Assembly: GCA_034440615.1 (NCBI GenBank)
Contig: JAOTOM010003820.1
Coordinates: forward strand, 58,501 to 122,500
Source of the DNA: Ashinkailepas kermadecensis
Taxonomy: Eukaryota > Arthropoda > Thecostraca > Neolepadidae
DNA length: 64,000 nucleotides
Direction of reading: 5' to 3'
Shown here: one piece after another, positions 1 to 11,266 of the stretch
Numbering within the stretch: position 1 is the first letter of the stretch
Layout of the letters: each line of letters starts with the position of its first letter
The notes under the pieces: generated by a model
Seen by the model: only the letters and a program-made list of their open reading frames with translations
What the model was told of the DNA's origin: nothing
Databases searched by the model: none
Position numbers and translations under genes: made by a program

Positions 1-804
1 ATATTAATATTAATATTAATAAAATAATTCGTACCACAGCACCGTAATAGTTCAAGAACTGTTTACCGATGTGGGGCGTGTGTTAATGGTAGCTGAGTAA
101 AGTGAGACGTGTTAATGTGCGCGCTGGCATGGGTGTAACCGCTGGGTGGGGGGAGGGGAGGGCTGGGGGACATGTCCCCGAATTTCTGAAAAGGTGCGAT
201 TTGTCCCCTCCAATTTCTTTCGTGCCAACCCCAAGCCTCAGCTACCTGGGTTCGATCGCCGCAAAATTATACTTCATCATTTATAAAGTGAAAATATATA
301 TGAAAGAGAATCACCAAAAATACTAGAAGCCGATCAATGGGCTTCACGGGCTACATGTCGCTACAAAATCTCCGAATGGTAAATCAGCAAACGTTCGAAA
401 TGTCTGCTTCTGGGCCATTCTTGAATGACATGAACCTTGACTATCTTGTGTTCTCGCTCGGGTGGAAAATTGTGCTTTGCGAGGCAACACATTTTCATTA
501 TCGCAAGGCTTTATACGTCTTAGGTTGCATTCCCCTGCGCATATGTTGATATATCTTGAGAAAACGTGACTGGGTATCTTTGAGTATCTTCGAAACCATT
601 GCAGGGAGTCATGGACAGCCTTTAGCACGTACGTCAAGTTGACGTAGTATTCGTATTCGTATTCAGCGACGAGTTCGCTAGAGGCGTATTTGCATTGGCA
701 TTGGTATTCAGCGACGGGTTTATGATTGTTCGAATCAGATTCCACAAATGATTCTGCTTGCACTGAACACACTGGAAGCAACTACATAGGTCTCACATTA
801 CCAC
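1..804. other. Non-coding stretch, nothing recognised
   Basis: The first 30 bases are an ATTAAT-type AT-rich run. The rest is unique-looking sequence with only short accidental open frames. A small repeat of gtattc/ttcgtattc type lies near 645-710. I see no exon, promoter or RNA gene. Confidence 0.5.
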
Positions 805-1960
805 TTCAATGGTCAAGGTCCAACGCACACCGGCTTCTTCAGTCGACTCCAATTTTTTTCGTTTTCACCAAAACCTGTCCAAATCTGGCCACAGGCGATA
901 AGCTGTGATGAACCATCGTGTAACATTTCAAACCGGTATATATCAAGGTTAAGCTTCCAGGTCAAAGGTTGGCTTGATTTATTAGATGGCGGAATTAAAG
1001 CGATATCGACCGAACGCGCGGTTCGGTTGCTATCGATTCAATTTCCATCAAATGGGCGTCATTCGACGTGGCTTGTTATGCGGCATCAGAAAGCTAAGAA
1101 ATCGAAGTCTTGTTCAGGAGCAAAGGTCGAGATGATCCTTCGGTCGCCTCAATGTTTGTTTCGTTTTCGCTCAAACCTATTCAAATCTGGTATCAAGCGA
1201 TAGCCAGTGGTGAACACTCGAGTAACATTTCAAACCGGGACATGTCAAGGTCAAAGGTTTGATAGAGTTTTTGGTGACCTCGCGTTTCATCGCTATGACT
1301 TAAATTTGCAGAAAATAGATGGCATTCGACATCGCTTGTTGTGCGGTGTCAGAAAATTGATAATTTGTAATAATCTGGACCGGTCAAAATTCAAGCCGAT
1401 GTCTTCGGACGCCTTGCATTTTTTTGGCTTACACCCAGGTCTACCCGGATCCACTATCAAGGGATAGCCCATGGTGAACCCTCGAGCAACATTTTGAAAC
1501 CGGAATATGTCGAGGTCAAACCACAAGATCGAAGGTTAGCTTAAATTGCTCCGGAGTCCTCGCACCTCATCGCTATGTGTTCAATTGTCATCAGGTGGGT
1601 GCCCTTCGACGTGCCGTGAGGTACTCTAGCAAACTGTTCAGAAATCACATTAATTTGCAAAGTCAAAGGTCGAACTATTTTCTTCGATCGCCCGCGTTTC
1701 TTCGTTTTCTCCCAAAGCACCCGTATGTGGCATGAAGAGATAGCCCGTGGGCAACCCTCGAGCAACATTTCAACCCAGGACATGTCAGGTCAAGCCTTAA
1801 GGTCAAAGGTTAGTTTTAATTTTTCAAAATCCTCACGTTTCGTCGCTATGGCTTCAATTTGCATTATATGGGTGTCATTCGACGTGGCTTGCCGTACGGT
1901 ATCAGAATGCAGAAATATCAAAATAATTTCGAAGGTGTCGAAGGTCCGGTATATATACAG
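805..1960. repeat. Degenerate tandem repeat, about 270-bp period, four copies
   Basis: Four diverged blocks share the same succession of landmarks. The first is a 'gtgaacc(a/c)tcgagcaacatttcaaaccgg' type segment near 907, 1208, 1472 and 1748. It is followed by a 'caaggtcaaaggtt' segment and then a 'cattcgacgtggcttg' segment near 1064, 1322, 1600 and 1876. Spacings are about 260-305 bp, so this is an old tandem repeat with many indels. No coding potential is apparent. Confidence 0.7.
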
Positions 1961-2161
1961 TGATTGAGTGAAATAGGAATAGGAGGATCAAATCTATTTT
2001 TGTTTGCAGCCGTTGTGATAGCAGGCATTCATATCCTATATGACTAGGAGCTCCCCCAAGAATTCCGTCATAACCTGCTCGGACGGCGCTCTCATCGCTG
2101 GTTTTCAATTTACACTGCCACATTGTTGTTCCGGACATATAAACTATTTTTCGCTTTCCTC

Positions 2162-3100
2162 TTAACACGCGCCCTGGAGGGCCTCTGCAAATTACGCGCA
2201 CTAGAGGGGGGGCACATTCCGATCCTCCCCCCACGATCTCTGCTCCTATTAAAGCTGGAGGAACGAAATTCGCAGAGTGGATGGGTACGGTAGTGAACCT
2301 CTATTTTGTGCAAATTTCATGACCTTGGGTCAATATCTTCAAGGTCAAATGAGGTCACATTTGTCCAAAAACAAATCTTGTTTTGCGTGGCTTGGCTTGT
2401 CATTGTTATGGATCGCTGTGAGTGTGCTTAAATGCTCCAAAATGGGCATCAATAATGTTTTTGGACATTACTAATGATGCAATACAGATGCTAGACCGAC
2501 ATTTGACCTCAGGTCACCTATATAGCAGCACTTTATCAGGTTAGTTAACTGTTCCAGTTACCGGAACCGGGCCGCCCGCCCGACTGCTCCGTCGGGCACC
2601 TGGGCGCAATCGGCTTCGCGAAGAAAGGAGTGATGTGCATGAATAAAGTATGGAAACGCAATGACAAACAGTACAAATGACAAACAGTAGTGCATTTATG
2701 ACAACATTCCAGTTGACCAAGTTTGGTTCAATTAACCTGTCATGAACTTGACCTGACTTGACCTCGGTGACCTAACATGACCTTGAAACTATATAGCATA
2801 TCAACATACATCAAACAAGCCGCTAGTGTGTCAAGAACACTTCCCTTTTGCGGATATAAGGGAAGCGCATCAGCGCCGATTTTTGTGGTCTGGCGCTACG
2901 AAATTTGTTTACTTTAACGGCCCTCTAACTCAAACAATTTTCTGCCGATTTCCATTTTTCTTACTTTAAACGACGCGCCGGTCATTTCTAAGCAGGTACA
3001 CAGAAAATCGCATATATCGACCAGTAAAATCTGCAGTTATGTACGAAAAACCGGAGGGGTGGGCGGATTTCGCGCCCCCCCTCCAGTGCGCGTGTTTTAA
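2162..3100 (+). mobile_element. Non-autonomous TTAA-flanked DNA transposon (MITE), copy 1
   Basis: The element runs from about 2166 to 3094-3096 and is flanked by TTAA at 2162-2165 and 3097-3100. Its left end CACGCGCCCTGGAGGG is the near-perfect reverse complement of its right end CCCTCCAGTGCGCGTG. A second left motif (CGCGCACTAGAGGGGGG, near 2194) also matches the right end, so the inverted termini are compound. A second copy at 54933-55844, same orientation, can be aligned along its whole length and is also flanked by TTAA. A TTAA duplication is the hallmark of piggyBac-type transposition. No transposase is encoded, and the open frame crossing 3039-3575 is fortuitous. Copy 1 differs from copy 2 by many substitutions and small indels, so neither insertion is very recent. 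Assignment to the piggyBac superfamily is inference from target site and termini. Confidence 0.8.
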
Positions 3101-4535
3101 TGGTTCAACGGAAATTGTCAAGTTTCCAAGAGAAGCCAAACGTGAATGCGGACGATTTTATAACCAGCCGGAGTTCATAACCGCGAGAGAGCAATGTTAT
3201 AATCAGGGGTGGATTCAGGAATTGTCATGGGGGGCACTGGTTTGTACGGGCACCATTTCTTTGGAGCGGAGCCACTGCGAAAGCACCTTTCAGCCTCTGG
3301 TTGAAAATTTCGATGGGGCGGGTTTCACACGGTCCTTGTCAAAGGGACGCGTTTCCTTCCAAGGGGGTGCCTTTTCTTGCATAGGGGCGCCTCTGGCTGA
3401 AAAATCCGAACGAGTACACTGCAACCTTTTCAGAGGGGCGCATTTTCCCGGCCGGAGGGACGCCTCCTTCCATGTGATAGGGGGCGTGGGGGGGGGGGGG
3501 GGGGGGGGCGCATGTCCTCAGTGCCACACCCTTTACCCGCCCTGGTTGTCATTCCATCGAAATGTGTCCCCGTAAAACTGGAAAACATGGGAAAGGTTAG
3601 TGTAAGTTCATATTTACTACAACAAAACCATCGTCCAATATGTTCTGTTTTTCCTGCTACAAGAGGGCAACGTTTAACGTACTTACATCATTGCTCTATG
3701 GTGATTGTGAAATCGGGCCCAGCATATACGACACAAAGCTAGATGTTCATAGGAAGTGATAGGGAGTGAAGCTTGCTAATTTTGGCGAAACTTTCTGTCC
3801 TCCCAAACATAGTTTTAACAATGGTAAATCTGAAAATGAGCCATTGAAAATGAAGTGGCTGAAATCCAAGGATTTTTTTTTTTTGTGGGGGGGGAGGCGG
3901 GCTACCCCTCTATCCTGTCAAAACTTACCGTGTCCCTGGTTTGTCCCCCCCCCCACCCGAAATTTCGAAACCGTGGCTACACCCATGTGCGCTGATACAG
4001 ATTGTGTTGATTAGTATTATCGCAGTAACAGATCATCAGTCTGAACTGGAATTCTTACAAGGTATGGCCTGATCTGCCGATCTGTAGGTCATTACACTGC
4101 ATTGCATTATAATACTGTACTGCAGCACATTATTGTATTGCATTGCATTACGTAATTCGGTTACTTTATTGTGTTACACAGATGTAGCCGGCGCATGATC
4201 CAATTCGAGTCATTTCAGGCTCAGCATGTGTCAATGGATGCGTTCGCGCCAAATTTGTCCTCAAACAGTTCGAAATGAATGCGCTACTCAGTCTATGAGG
4301 TTCATTTTTTCGTTTCCAGAATGCGGAGTTTGAAACGCCAGCAGGTTGATATTGCAGTGATTGGCGGTGTTAAAACCCTTCAGCGTCGTCGGTGAAATAT
4401 GGTCGTACATTTTTGATTTGCTGACATTGGTGCAAAAATATATGGCATGAGGTAAAAACATTTATATTCCTTTTCTCCTCGCAAGTACACGATCAAGGAC
4501 TTCACAAATGATCCTTCGTCGCTTCTGAATTTCCA
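3101..4535. other. Non-coding, with homopolymer G and C runs
   Basis: No gene is recognised. A run of G interrupted once lies at about 3481-3509, a T run with a following G run at about 3876-3896, and a C run near 3946-3955. These are places where assembly length is unreliable. Some CATTGCATTA-type simple repetition lies at 4100-4150. Confidence 0.5.
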
Positions 4536-4575
4536 AAATAGCATTGTGACTGCCTCGAAGGTCACAATGCTATTT
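4536..4575. repeat. Perfect hairpin, 15-bp arms
   Basis: AAATAGCATTGTGAC at 4536-4550 is the exact reverse complement of 4561-4575, with a 10-base loop. No U-tract or flanking gene points to a terminator role. Confidence 0.75.
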
Positions 4576-5646
4576 GAGTCACCTAAGTCACGTCATCTTA
4601 AATAACAAGCTCACCATTTCAAAAATCGGGTGAAGATAAATGTCGAAATGGACACAAGATGTAGTGAAGCATGACGAGTCCAGCTATATATAGCTTCATG
4701 CAATTCGTGTTAGTCTTCATTGAATTCCAGGCCTCAAAAATTAGGTGACCTCTTAAAAATGGCCGAGGCTATAACTCCTTAACCGTGGCTCAGAGCTTTC
4801 GGAAAATTGCACAGCTAGATTATAGAGACAATCTAACTTCATATTAGTATTGTCATCGAAATATGAAGTGTAGAGTGTTATTTTGGCCGCTTCACTTGTC
4901 GATTTGTTGGGGAATGGGCCACATACCACAATTCGGAGACATTTCTGCCATTTCTGTTTAACCCTTGACCTCACAACGAGTTGGAGCACTTGTGCAACAC
5001 AAAACTCAAGATCAGACGACTCACATTCTCATACCATCGCGTACCTCGAACGTCAAAAGGTTTATATTTCAGTCATATACCGTTCTAGACAAATATTCAA
5101 ACAGGCCACGATGAACTGGAGCAAAAACATTCATGCATGCTTAATTTAGAACGTATATGTGGGGTTTTAGGGGAAAAAACCCTCTTTTAATTTTTGCTTC
5201 TAAAGATATGATATCAAACGTCATTTCTGCACTTTTTCAAATCGTATTATGACTCCCGAAAGTTAAAGTCAAAATATTGGGTGTTATGCTCTTGTCGATT
5301 TGTCCTGGAATTGGCTGGAGCCGTTTCGAAGATTTTGTGGCGCAGAGGATGAGATGTCGGTTCATGGAGTTCACCAGGGGTTCTTTAGAGGGGATAGCAT
5401 AGGTCATTGCAAGCTATATTAATAAGGGATGTAAAATCGGATAGTTTACATTATCGTAGTTTATTCCCAATAAATACACCCATTTGTTGAGGGGTAAAGC
5501 TTGTTGGGGGTATATATTATTCAAGCGGAACTACTTATTCTTCGTTGTTTACCTATTTGTGCGTAGCCCGGGCCGCTCCTGATCTGATCCTCCATTTCGG
5601 AGGTCAGTGGTCCGCCAGATAGTCATGCCTGGCCTTCGAGACATGT
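4576..5646. other. Non-coding stretch, nothing recognised
   Basis: AT-rich sequence with scattered short open frames on both strands. I see no conserved coding, tandem repeat or RNA-like structure. Confidence 0.5.
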
Positions 5647-5970
5647 GAGCAGACTGTGTGACTCCATGGTCTGCCTGCTGGCGCCGCTGACGTTTTGTCG
5701 CCAGTCTGTGTGACTCCATGGTCTGCCTGCTGGCGCTGCTGACGTTTTGTCGCCAGACTCTGGGACTCCATGGTCTGCCTGCTGGCGCCGCTGACGTTTT
5801 GTCGCCAGACTGTGTGACTCCATGGTCTGCCTGCTGGCGCTGCTGACGTTTTGTCGCCAGACTGTGTGACTCCATGGTCTGCCTGCTGGCGCCGCTGACG
5901 TTTTGTCGCCAGACTGTGTGACTCCGTGGTCTGCCTGCTGGCGCCGCTGACGTTTTGTCGCCAGACTGTG
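5647..5970. repeat. Minisatellite, 52-bp unit, six copies
   Basis: The landmark 'tccatggtctgcctgctggc' recurs at a 52-bp spacing, with few substitutions (gccgct/gctgct, one ccgtgg). The array ends about 20 bp before the splice acceptor of the collagen exon at 5991. Both strands are partly stop-free, which explains a 213-codon minus-strand frame that I do not regard as a gene. Confidence 0.9.
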
Positions 5971-5990
5971 ACCCGTGATTTCGGTGGCAG

Positions 5991-6104
5991 GACCTAGCGG
6001 TGCCGTTGGTCCTCCGGGCCCGCCGGGACCTCCGGGACCTCATGCCTCCAGCTGGGGCTGGGACGACGAGGACTTGTCCGGCTCCGGCTCCGGCATGCGA
6101 CCTC
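5991..6104 (+). CDS. COL18A1-like: Collagen XV/XVIII-type gene, Gly-X-Y exon 1 of those seen
   Basis: This is the first recognisable exon of a multiplexin, a basement-membrane collagen whose C-terminal NC1 part releases endostatin. The exon follows 'ggtggcag' and is followed by 'gtgagt'. It starts with two bases completing a Gly codon and ends with one base. It reads a short triple-helical run (GPPGPPGPPGP) and then a non-collagenous interruption with Trp residues. The interruption contains the string DDEDLSGSGSG, an acidic cluster followed by Ser-Gly dipeptides. That is the classical glycosaminoglycan attachment pattern, and fits the known heparan sulfate proteoglycan nature of type XVIII collagen. 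The one-base 3' phase fits the next exon exactly. Exons before this one were not found. The assignment rests on the whole exon set. Confidence 0.86.
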
Positions 6105-6290
6105 GTGAGTATCGTTACAGTCGCCATCGCAGCTGGGGTCACTGAGACCTCGTGGGTACCGCCACAGTCGCCATCGAAGGGGAGGGCCACTGAGACTGCG
6201 TGGGTGCCGTCACAGTCGCCATCTGAGGGAGGACCACTGGGGTCGCTTGGGTACCGTCACAATCATCATCGGAGGGGGCATTCTAACCAC
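6098..6290. repeat. Diverged 48-bp repeat copying the splice donor at 6104
   Basis: The donor region (cctc|gtgagtatcg...cagtcgccatc) is followed by three diverged copies beginning 'acctcgtgggtaccg', 'actgcgtgggtgccg' and 'cttgggtaccg', each with a 'cacagtcgccatc' or similar segment. The period is about 47-50 bp. The unit thus includes the last exon bases and the 5' splice site. Confidence 0.65.
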
Positions 6291-6610
6291 CGTGAGTCAT
6301 AAACGGTTTAAAGGTAGACACGGGGCTGGTCATCAGAGGTGCCAGTTGAGTGTAGCTATAGAGTGTAGCTATAGAGTGTATAATGATAGCTTCTGCAATA
6401 ACAGTGGCGAACACAATGCCACATTTCTTTACCAGACTCAGTTACAACGGACAGTCACGGTCAGCAACGGCGAACTGCTCCGTGAAGCCCACGTGCTCTA
6501 TATGGAATTTTCTGATCCGTGACAGTCGCAGGCAGTGTAGCTCTCAAGTTGGTCACGTAACCGTCCTAACGCTCAGGCTGCCTGGGTGTGACTAGCCAGG
6601 TGACCTGGAG

Positions 6611-6779
6611 AATTACGTGTCGACTGACGGGTCTGGGCACCAGTCCGACGTCGCGTGCGTGGTTCTCAGCTCCGTCAGGTGGAATGGTGGGTGGATAATT
6701 ACGTGTCGACTGACGGGTCTGGGCACCAGTCCGACGTCGCGTGCGTGGTTCTCAGCTCCGTCAGGTGGAATGGTGGGTG
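6611..6779. repeat. 86-bp tandem duplication carrying a splice acceptor and exon start
   Basis: 6611-6696 is repeated almost exactly at 6697-6779. Each copy contains 'ggttctcag|CTCCGTCAGGTGGAATGG', the acceptor and first codons of the next collagen exon. Acceptor positions are 6669 (upstream copy) and 6755 (copy used in my model). Use of the upstream acceptor would add 86 bases and shift the frame. Confidence 0.9.
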
Positions 6780-6931
6780 CACCCGGCCCGGCGGGTCCTG
6801 TGGGACCCCCCGGAACGCCGGGACGTCCTGGACGCGGTCTGCCCGGCATTCCCGGCAAAGACGGAGCACCAGGACTGTCGGGACCTCGAGGACCGCCTGG
6901 GAACTCCTCTGATGCTGGTGGAGTGCTCAAG
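6756..6931 (+). CDS. COL18A1-like: Collagen XV/XVIII-type gene, Gly-X-Y exon 2
   Basis: The exon starts after 'gttctcag' with two bases that complete the codon left open at 6104 (C + CT = Pro). It ends CTC AAG before 'gtatga', in phase 0. It encodes 58 codons. A short lead is followed by about 13 unbroken Gly-X-Y triplets with Gly-Pro-rich composition (for example GPPGTPGRPGRGLPGIPGKD) and then a short non-collagenous tail ending SDAGGVLK. The triple-helical segment lies on the extracellular, trimeric part of the protein. Both splice junctions are copied in flanking tandem repeats: 86 bp twice on the left, about 58 bp seven times on the right. That makes precise splice-site choice uncertain, although phase and frame support this one. 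Confidence 0.88.
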
Positions 6932-7310
6932 GTATGACAGTGCTCCACTCTCACACCCCACCCGCTTCTGATGCTGGTAGTGCTCAAGGTATGGCAGTGC
7001 TTCACTCCCACACCCCATCCACCTCTGATGCTGGTGGAATGCTCAAGGTATGGCAGTGCTCCACTCCCACACCCCACCCGCTTCTGATGCTGGTAGAGTG
7101 ATCAAGGTATGACAGTGCTCCACTCCCACACCCCATCCACCTCTGATGCTGGTAGAATGCTCAAGGTATGACAGTGCTCCACTCCCACACCCCACCCGCT
7201 TCTGATGCTGGTAGTGCTCAAGGTATGACAGTGCTCCACTCCCACACCCCATCCACCTCTGATGCTGGTGGAATGCTCAAGGTATTGCAGTGCTCCACTC
7301 CCACATCACG
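6911..7310. repeat. Minisatellite, 57-59-bp unit, seven copies, each with the exon end and donor
   Basis: The unit is 'gatgctggtggagtgctcaag|gtatgacagtgctccactc...ccacctct'. The first copy is the real exon end and splice donor at 6931/6932. Six further copies follow, several with a 2-bp deletion ('ggtagtgctcaag'). Every copy keeps CTCAAG|GTATGA or a close variant. Confidence 0.92.
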
Positions 7311-7692
7311 CCCCAACTAGTCGAGCGCGAGACACCCGCCCAGCATTACCAGGCTGGTACCACAGTTACCATTTTGACACCACTAACTGGCGGGATTTCG
7401 TATAACATGTCCACTGAACCCCGCTCCTTGCTGGAACAGCCGGCATCAGGACGATGCGTCTTAACCCGAGTCATCGGCTATGTCCACTGAACCCCGCTCC
7501 TTGCTGGAACAGCCGGCATCAGGACGATGCGTCTTAACCCGAGTCATCGGTTAGCAACTGCTTGGTTCCGAGTCGACAGCGGACGCGTTGCCAGCCTCAG
7601 TGTTGCGTTGACCTCCTGTATGACGTGGATGTTCTGGTGACCTTTTGTGTGACCTCGGCGTTCTGTTGACCTGCGTCGTTGCCATCCCTCAG
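7311..7692. repeat. Intron with a 73-bp tandem duplication
   Basis: 'atgtccactgaaccccgctc...gagtcatcgg' occurs at about 7407-7479 and again at 7480-7552 with almost no change. The remaining intron to 7692 is unremarkable. Confidence 0.85.
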
Positions 7693-7782
7693 GGCGACAA
7701 GGGTGACCGCGGACGGCGAGGCAGGCCTGGGCCGCCCGGTCGGTCTGGTCCCATCGGCGAACTGGGCATGCCCGGCTGGCCA
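7693..7782 (+). CDS. COL18A1-like: Collagen XV/XVIII-type gene, Gly-X-Y exon 3
   Basis: A 90-bp, phase 0-0 exon lies between 'gccatccctcag' and 'gtgagtac'. All 30 codons fall in Gly-X-Y register (GDKGDRGRRGRPGPPGRSGP...), ending GMPGWP. Basic residues in X and Y positions are common here. Because the exon is phase-symmetric, skipping it would keep the frame. The intron that follows turns into a tandem array after only six bases. Confidence 0.92.
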
Positions 7783-8335
7783 GTGAGTACACGCGATGGC
7801 AGCTCATGTATACAGGCAGTGATGCAGAACACACGATGGCAGCCCGTGTACAGGCGGTGACGCAGACCACACGATGGCAGCCCGTGTACAGGCAGTGACG
7901 CAGAACACATGATGGCAGCTTATGTATGCAGGCAGTGATGCAGAACACACGATGGCTGCCCGTGTACAGGCGGTGACGCAGACCACACGATGGCAGCTTA
8001 TGTATACAGGCAGTGATGCAGACCACACGATGGCAGCTCGTATACAGGCGGCGATGCAGAACACACGATGGCAGCTCATGTATACAGGCAGTGATACAGA
8101 CCACACGATGGCAGCCCGTGTACAGGCGGTGACGCAGACCACACGATGGCAGCTCATGTATACAGGCAGTGATACAGACCACACGATGGCAGCCCGTGTA
8201 CAGGCGGTGATGCAGAACACACGATGGCAGCCCGTGTACAGGCAGTGACGCAGATCACACGATGGCAGCTCATGTATACAGGCAGTGATACAGACCACAC
8301 GATGGCAGCCCGTGTACAGGCAGTGATGCAGACAC
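7783..8335. repeat. Minisatellite abutting a donor, 38-40-bp unit, about 14 copies
   Basis: The array starts within the donor region of the exon at 7782. Units are of the form 'acacgatggcagcccgtgtacaggcagtgacgcagacc', alternating with a variant carrying 'cagctcatgtatacag'. Copies differ by a few bases. Both strands are largely stop-free, so the long frames here are by-products. Confidence 0.92.
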
Positions 8336-9743
8336 ACGATAAACCAAGTATGCCACTTATGCACAGTTATTCACCATGGATTGCCGCGTTATCCGCTAAA
8401 AGCAACCACCCTGATGGTATGTGATAAATATATAAATAACCACCCTGATGGTGATTAGACAGCCAGAAGACTGTGATAAATATTCACGTTGTGGTTATAG
8501 TAAGGCGTCGTATCCACTGAATTATGGTAGGTTCATGCTATAATTGTAATGTTATACTAATAATGGCAATGCCGAACGCACAGTGGCTCTCTTATTATTT
8601 ACAAGGCAAGGTTGCTGGTGATGAGAACACATAATTGTAACAATTGAAATGATGACGGGCATTATCAGAATAATTATGATGAACATCGTAGCTACTGAAC
8701 GTAATTAATGTAATAAATAATTACACTAGCCACTCACCAATGACCAATATACGAACAGCCGGCGGGAATAGCAACGATTAGAACAATTTACCAACGTTCG
8801 TGGGGTTTCCTTTACTGTGATGTTGTGTGGGTACATTTGCTGTCTGACATTATGGTGAGGAGTGTGCTTTCAAACTTTTTGTCTACATGCAGCAGCGTAA
8901 TGCTATCACATCCAACTCCAGGTTCATTTCCAATTAAGTTGCCGATGCGTGAGGCATTTTAAATTATGCACTCTAGTAGAAGAAGGATGTGCATTGTGTG
9001 TTAGAAATGCAGGAATGGTGACCTTTCTGTCACTGCATTCCTGTTCAGCATCTCAATCCAATAATGCTCCTGCATATTTGTGCAGCATTCAAGGAGGAAA
9101 AAGGTAAGGGTTTTGTGACGTCTGAACTTTAGCATGAAATATTTGCAAACATTGCCAGTGCATTAAATCTCGCTACTTGTTATATCTCGAACTATGTCGA
9201 CAATAATTCATTCTGATGCAGTTTGTCAGTCACGCTTAAATGGATTCTGAATGCGTCCCTCATCGCAAGCCGATGTACTTGCCGTCAAACAGCAGCATGT
9301 AGGAACTCCCATGTATTGCACACAATTAAAAGAATGTATTATGTTAGAGAGTAGTCAAGTTAATATTGATAAGGGTAGAAGCGTTAGTCATACTAATATG
9401 CTATCTCTCTCACTTGAAGGAGCCAATACGGGTACTGATTGGAGGTTGGCATACTGCGACAGTGTGTTTATCCACTCCTACATAGCGCTGTAACTGGTTC
9501 ATTTGCTCACAGTCGGCCATCACGGTAAATGCCCAAAACACGCTACTCCCTTTCAGACTAATGTTTCCTGTCAGCTGCTCTTTGAGTGCCAGCCGCCCAC
9601 TGAGTGGAGCCCCCACAGTACTACCTACCCCCGAGTCCCCGGCGCCCCCCGAAAAAAACCCCCCCCCGACCCCAAGCCCCCACCAAGCAATAACTACTAA
9701 CAACTCCCCGCCCCCTTCCGAGAAGATAGGCACTGAGTGCGGC
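8336..9743. other. Intron sequence, nothing recognised
   Basis: An AT-rich intron with a small duplicated 'ataaccaccctgatggt' motif at 8405-8455. A C/A-rich stretch lies at 9600-9700. No exon-like segment with flanking splice signals was found. Confidence 0.5.
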
Positions 9744-9835
9744 CGCTCGATACTGAGTGCCAGCCGCCCACTGAGTGCGAGCCGCCCACTGAGTGCTAGC
9801 TACTCACTGAGTGCCAGCCGCCCACTGAGTGTCGG
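9744..9835. repeat. Short 18-bp tandem repeat, about five copies
   Basis: 'ccactgagtgccagccgc' and variants are repeated between 9750 and 9835. A related single motif near 9586-9603 suggests earlier spread. Confidence 0.8.
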
Positions 9836-9997
9836 CTGATCACATTGACCACGTAGGTTGCTACGGGTAGTTACCACATGTCCACTTAGGACGCAGGGAG
9901 TGGTCACTTAGGTCGTCACGCTGCCTAGCTATAAAACTCTGCTGTGATTTGTTCTTTGCATTCCGACCCGCTCACTATTGACCTGTCCCATTGCCAG

Positions 9998-10051
9998 GGT
10001 CGCCGAGGAGAGAAAGGCGTCGGTCTGAAAGGACCCAAGGGAGAGCCGGGG
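9998..10051 (+). CDS. COL18A1-like: Collagen XV/XVIII-type gene, Gly-X-Y exon 4 (54 bp)
   Basis: The exon is exactly 54 bp, the classical fibrillar-collagen exon unit, between 'cattgccag' and 'gtgagtgcc'. Its 18 codons read GRRGEKGVGLKGPKGEPG, six triplets with one irregularity (GVGLKG), in phase 0-0. It has no flanking tandem array, unlike most exons of this gene. Small size and low complexity limit proof, but both splice sites and the frame are good. Confidence 0.85.
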
Positions 10052-11266
10052 GTGAGTGCCTTCTTGATCGTCCACATCTGATAGCTCGTTCAGTGGATGT
10101 GGACGCTGCGCTAAGCTGCAATGTATGCCATGTTGTTGCATTACGTACAATCTGCGTCTGACGCTTCTTTCGCAGGTCATTTGAGTTGAGCGTGCATGAT
10201 TTTGTCGAAGCATCCGTGACAGGAGTTGTTAAACACGTGATGTCAGTAATGTTCTGACTATGTCCTGTGAGTGCGTGTTGTTGAGTTAGATGGGCCCAAG
10301 CAGTTGGTGGGGGGGGGGGCTAAAGTACCAACCCACCACCAGCACTAGATAAAACGCAATACAAGCGTTCCAGGGGTACACCTGACGAGATCAGCCGTCA
10401 TAGCACTGCTAACATAACAATGGTATGCACTGTCCTGTAGCTAGGTGCCACTCACGGTCCAGTGCAACTCCTACAGTGGGAACTAGCACAACGACCTATG
10501 GTATGCACTGTCCTGTAGCTAGGTGCCACTGACGGTCCAGTGCAACTCCTACAGTGAGAACTAGCACAACGACCTATTGTGCCCGAATTACCCCACTAGG
10601 CTGCGGGTGAGTCAGGTCTTGTTGATGATTGACGGTGCGGCGCCCCTCCTTCCGTGAACTAGCACGGGACCGGTGTGATGTCCCCCTGTGTCAAGACTTC
10701 ACAGCGGGACTATGATGTGCCATTGGCAGTATGGTGCAATTCCTGCGGCGAAGTGTGTTACACAATGACTGGTTGAGTCAGTTTCCTCATGGTACCTCGC
10801 AGATGTGTCTGCCGGCGAGATGGCAGCCGCCCATCAATTCCTGCGGCGAAGTGTGTTACACAATGACTGGTTGAGTCAGTTTCCTCATGGTACCTCGCAG
10901 ATGTGTCTGCCGGCGAGATGGCAGCCGCCCATCAATCGTACCGGCTGTTAATTCCAACATCAGTCGTAGCTGTCCACTCGCTTCTGATCAATCAGTAGCG
11001 TGGCGGTCATGACCCGACGATAATGATATGCCAAATGTTCATGATGATCAGCTAGATGATCAGAATGATGAAGTCAAGAACCGAAAGTATAGTCATTGAG
11101 AAATATGTTCGATGCGATTGTATTCTGTTTTACCATTAGAAGTTGCAGCTGCAGTACTAAACACTGAGTCCTTCTTGAAACAAAAGCCATCCAGTCAAGG
11201 TTGACAGCTACTTTATGCATACACCCCAGTCAGCTGACCACTGACGCTTTGTGATTGGCTGCTCAG
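10052..11266. repeat. Intron with two tandem duplications
   Basis: A unit of about 79 bp ('tggtatgcactgtcctgtagctaggtg...') is present twice at about 10420-10577. A unit of about 98 bp ('caattcctgcggcgaagtg...cagccgcccat') is present twice at 10737-10932, nearly identical. The rest of the intron shows nothing recognisable. A G run lies at about 10308-10318. Confidence 0.85.

Noticed and set aside
3039..3575. 178-codon plus-strand frame
   Set aside because: It begins inside the MITE and crosses its terminus and a poly-G run. The resulting Gly run and composition are not protein-like.
5549..6190. Minus-strand 213-codon frame
   Set aside because: It reads through the 52-bp minisatellite and antisense to a collagen exon. 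It contains only repeat peptides.
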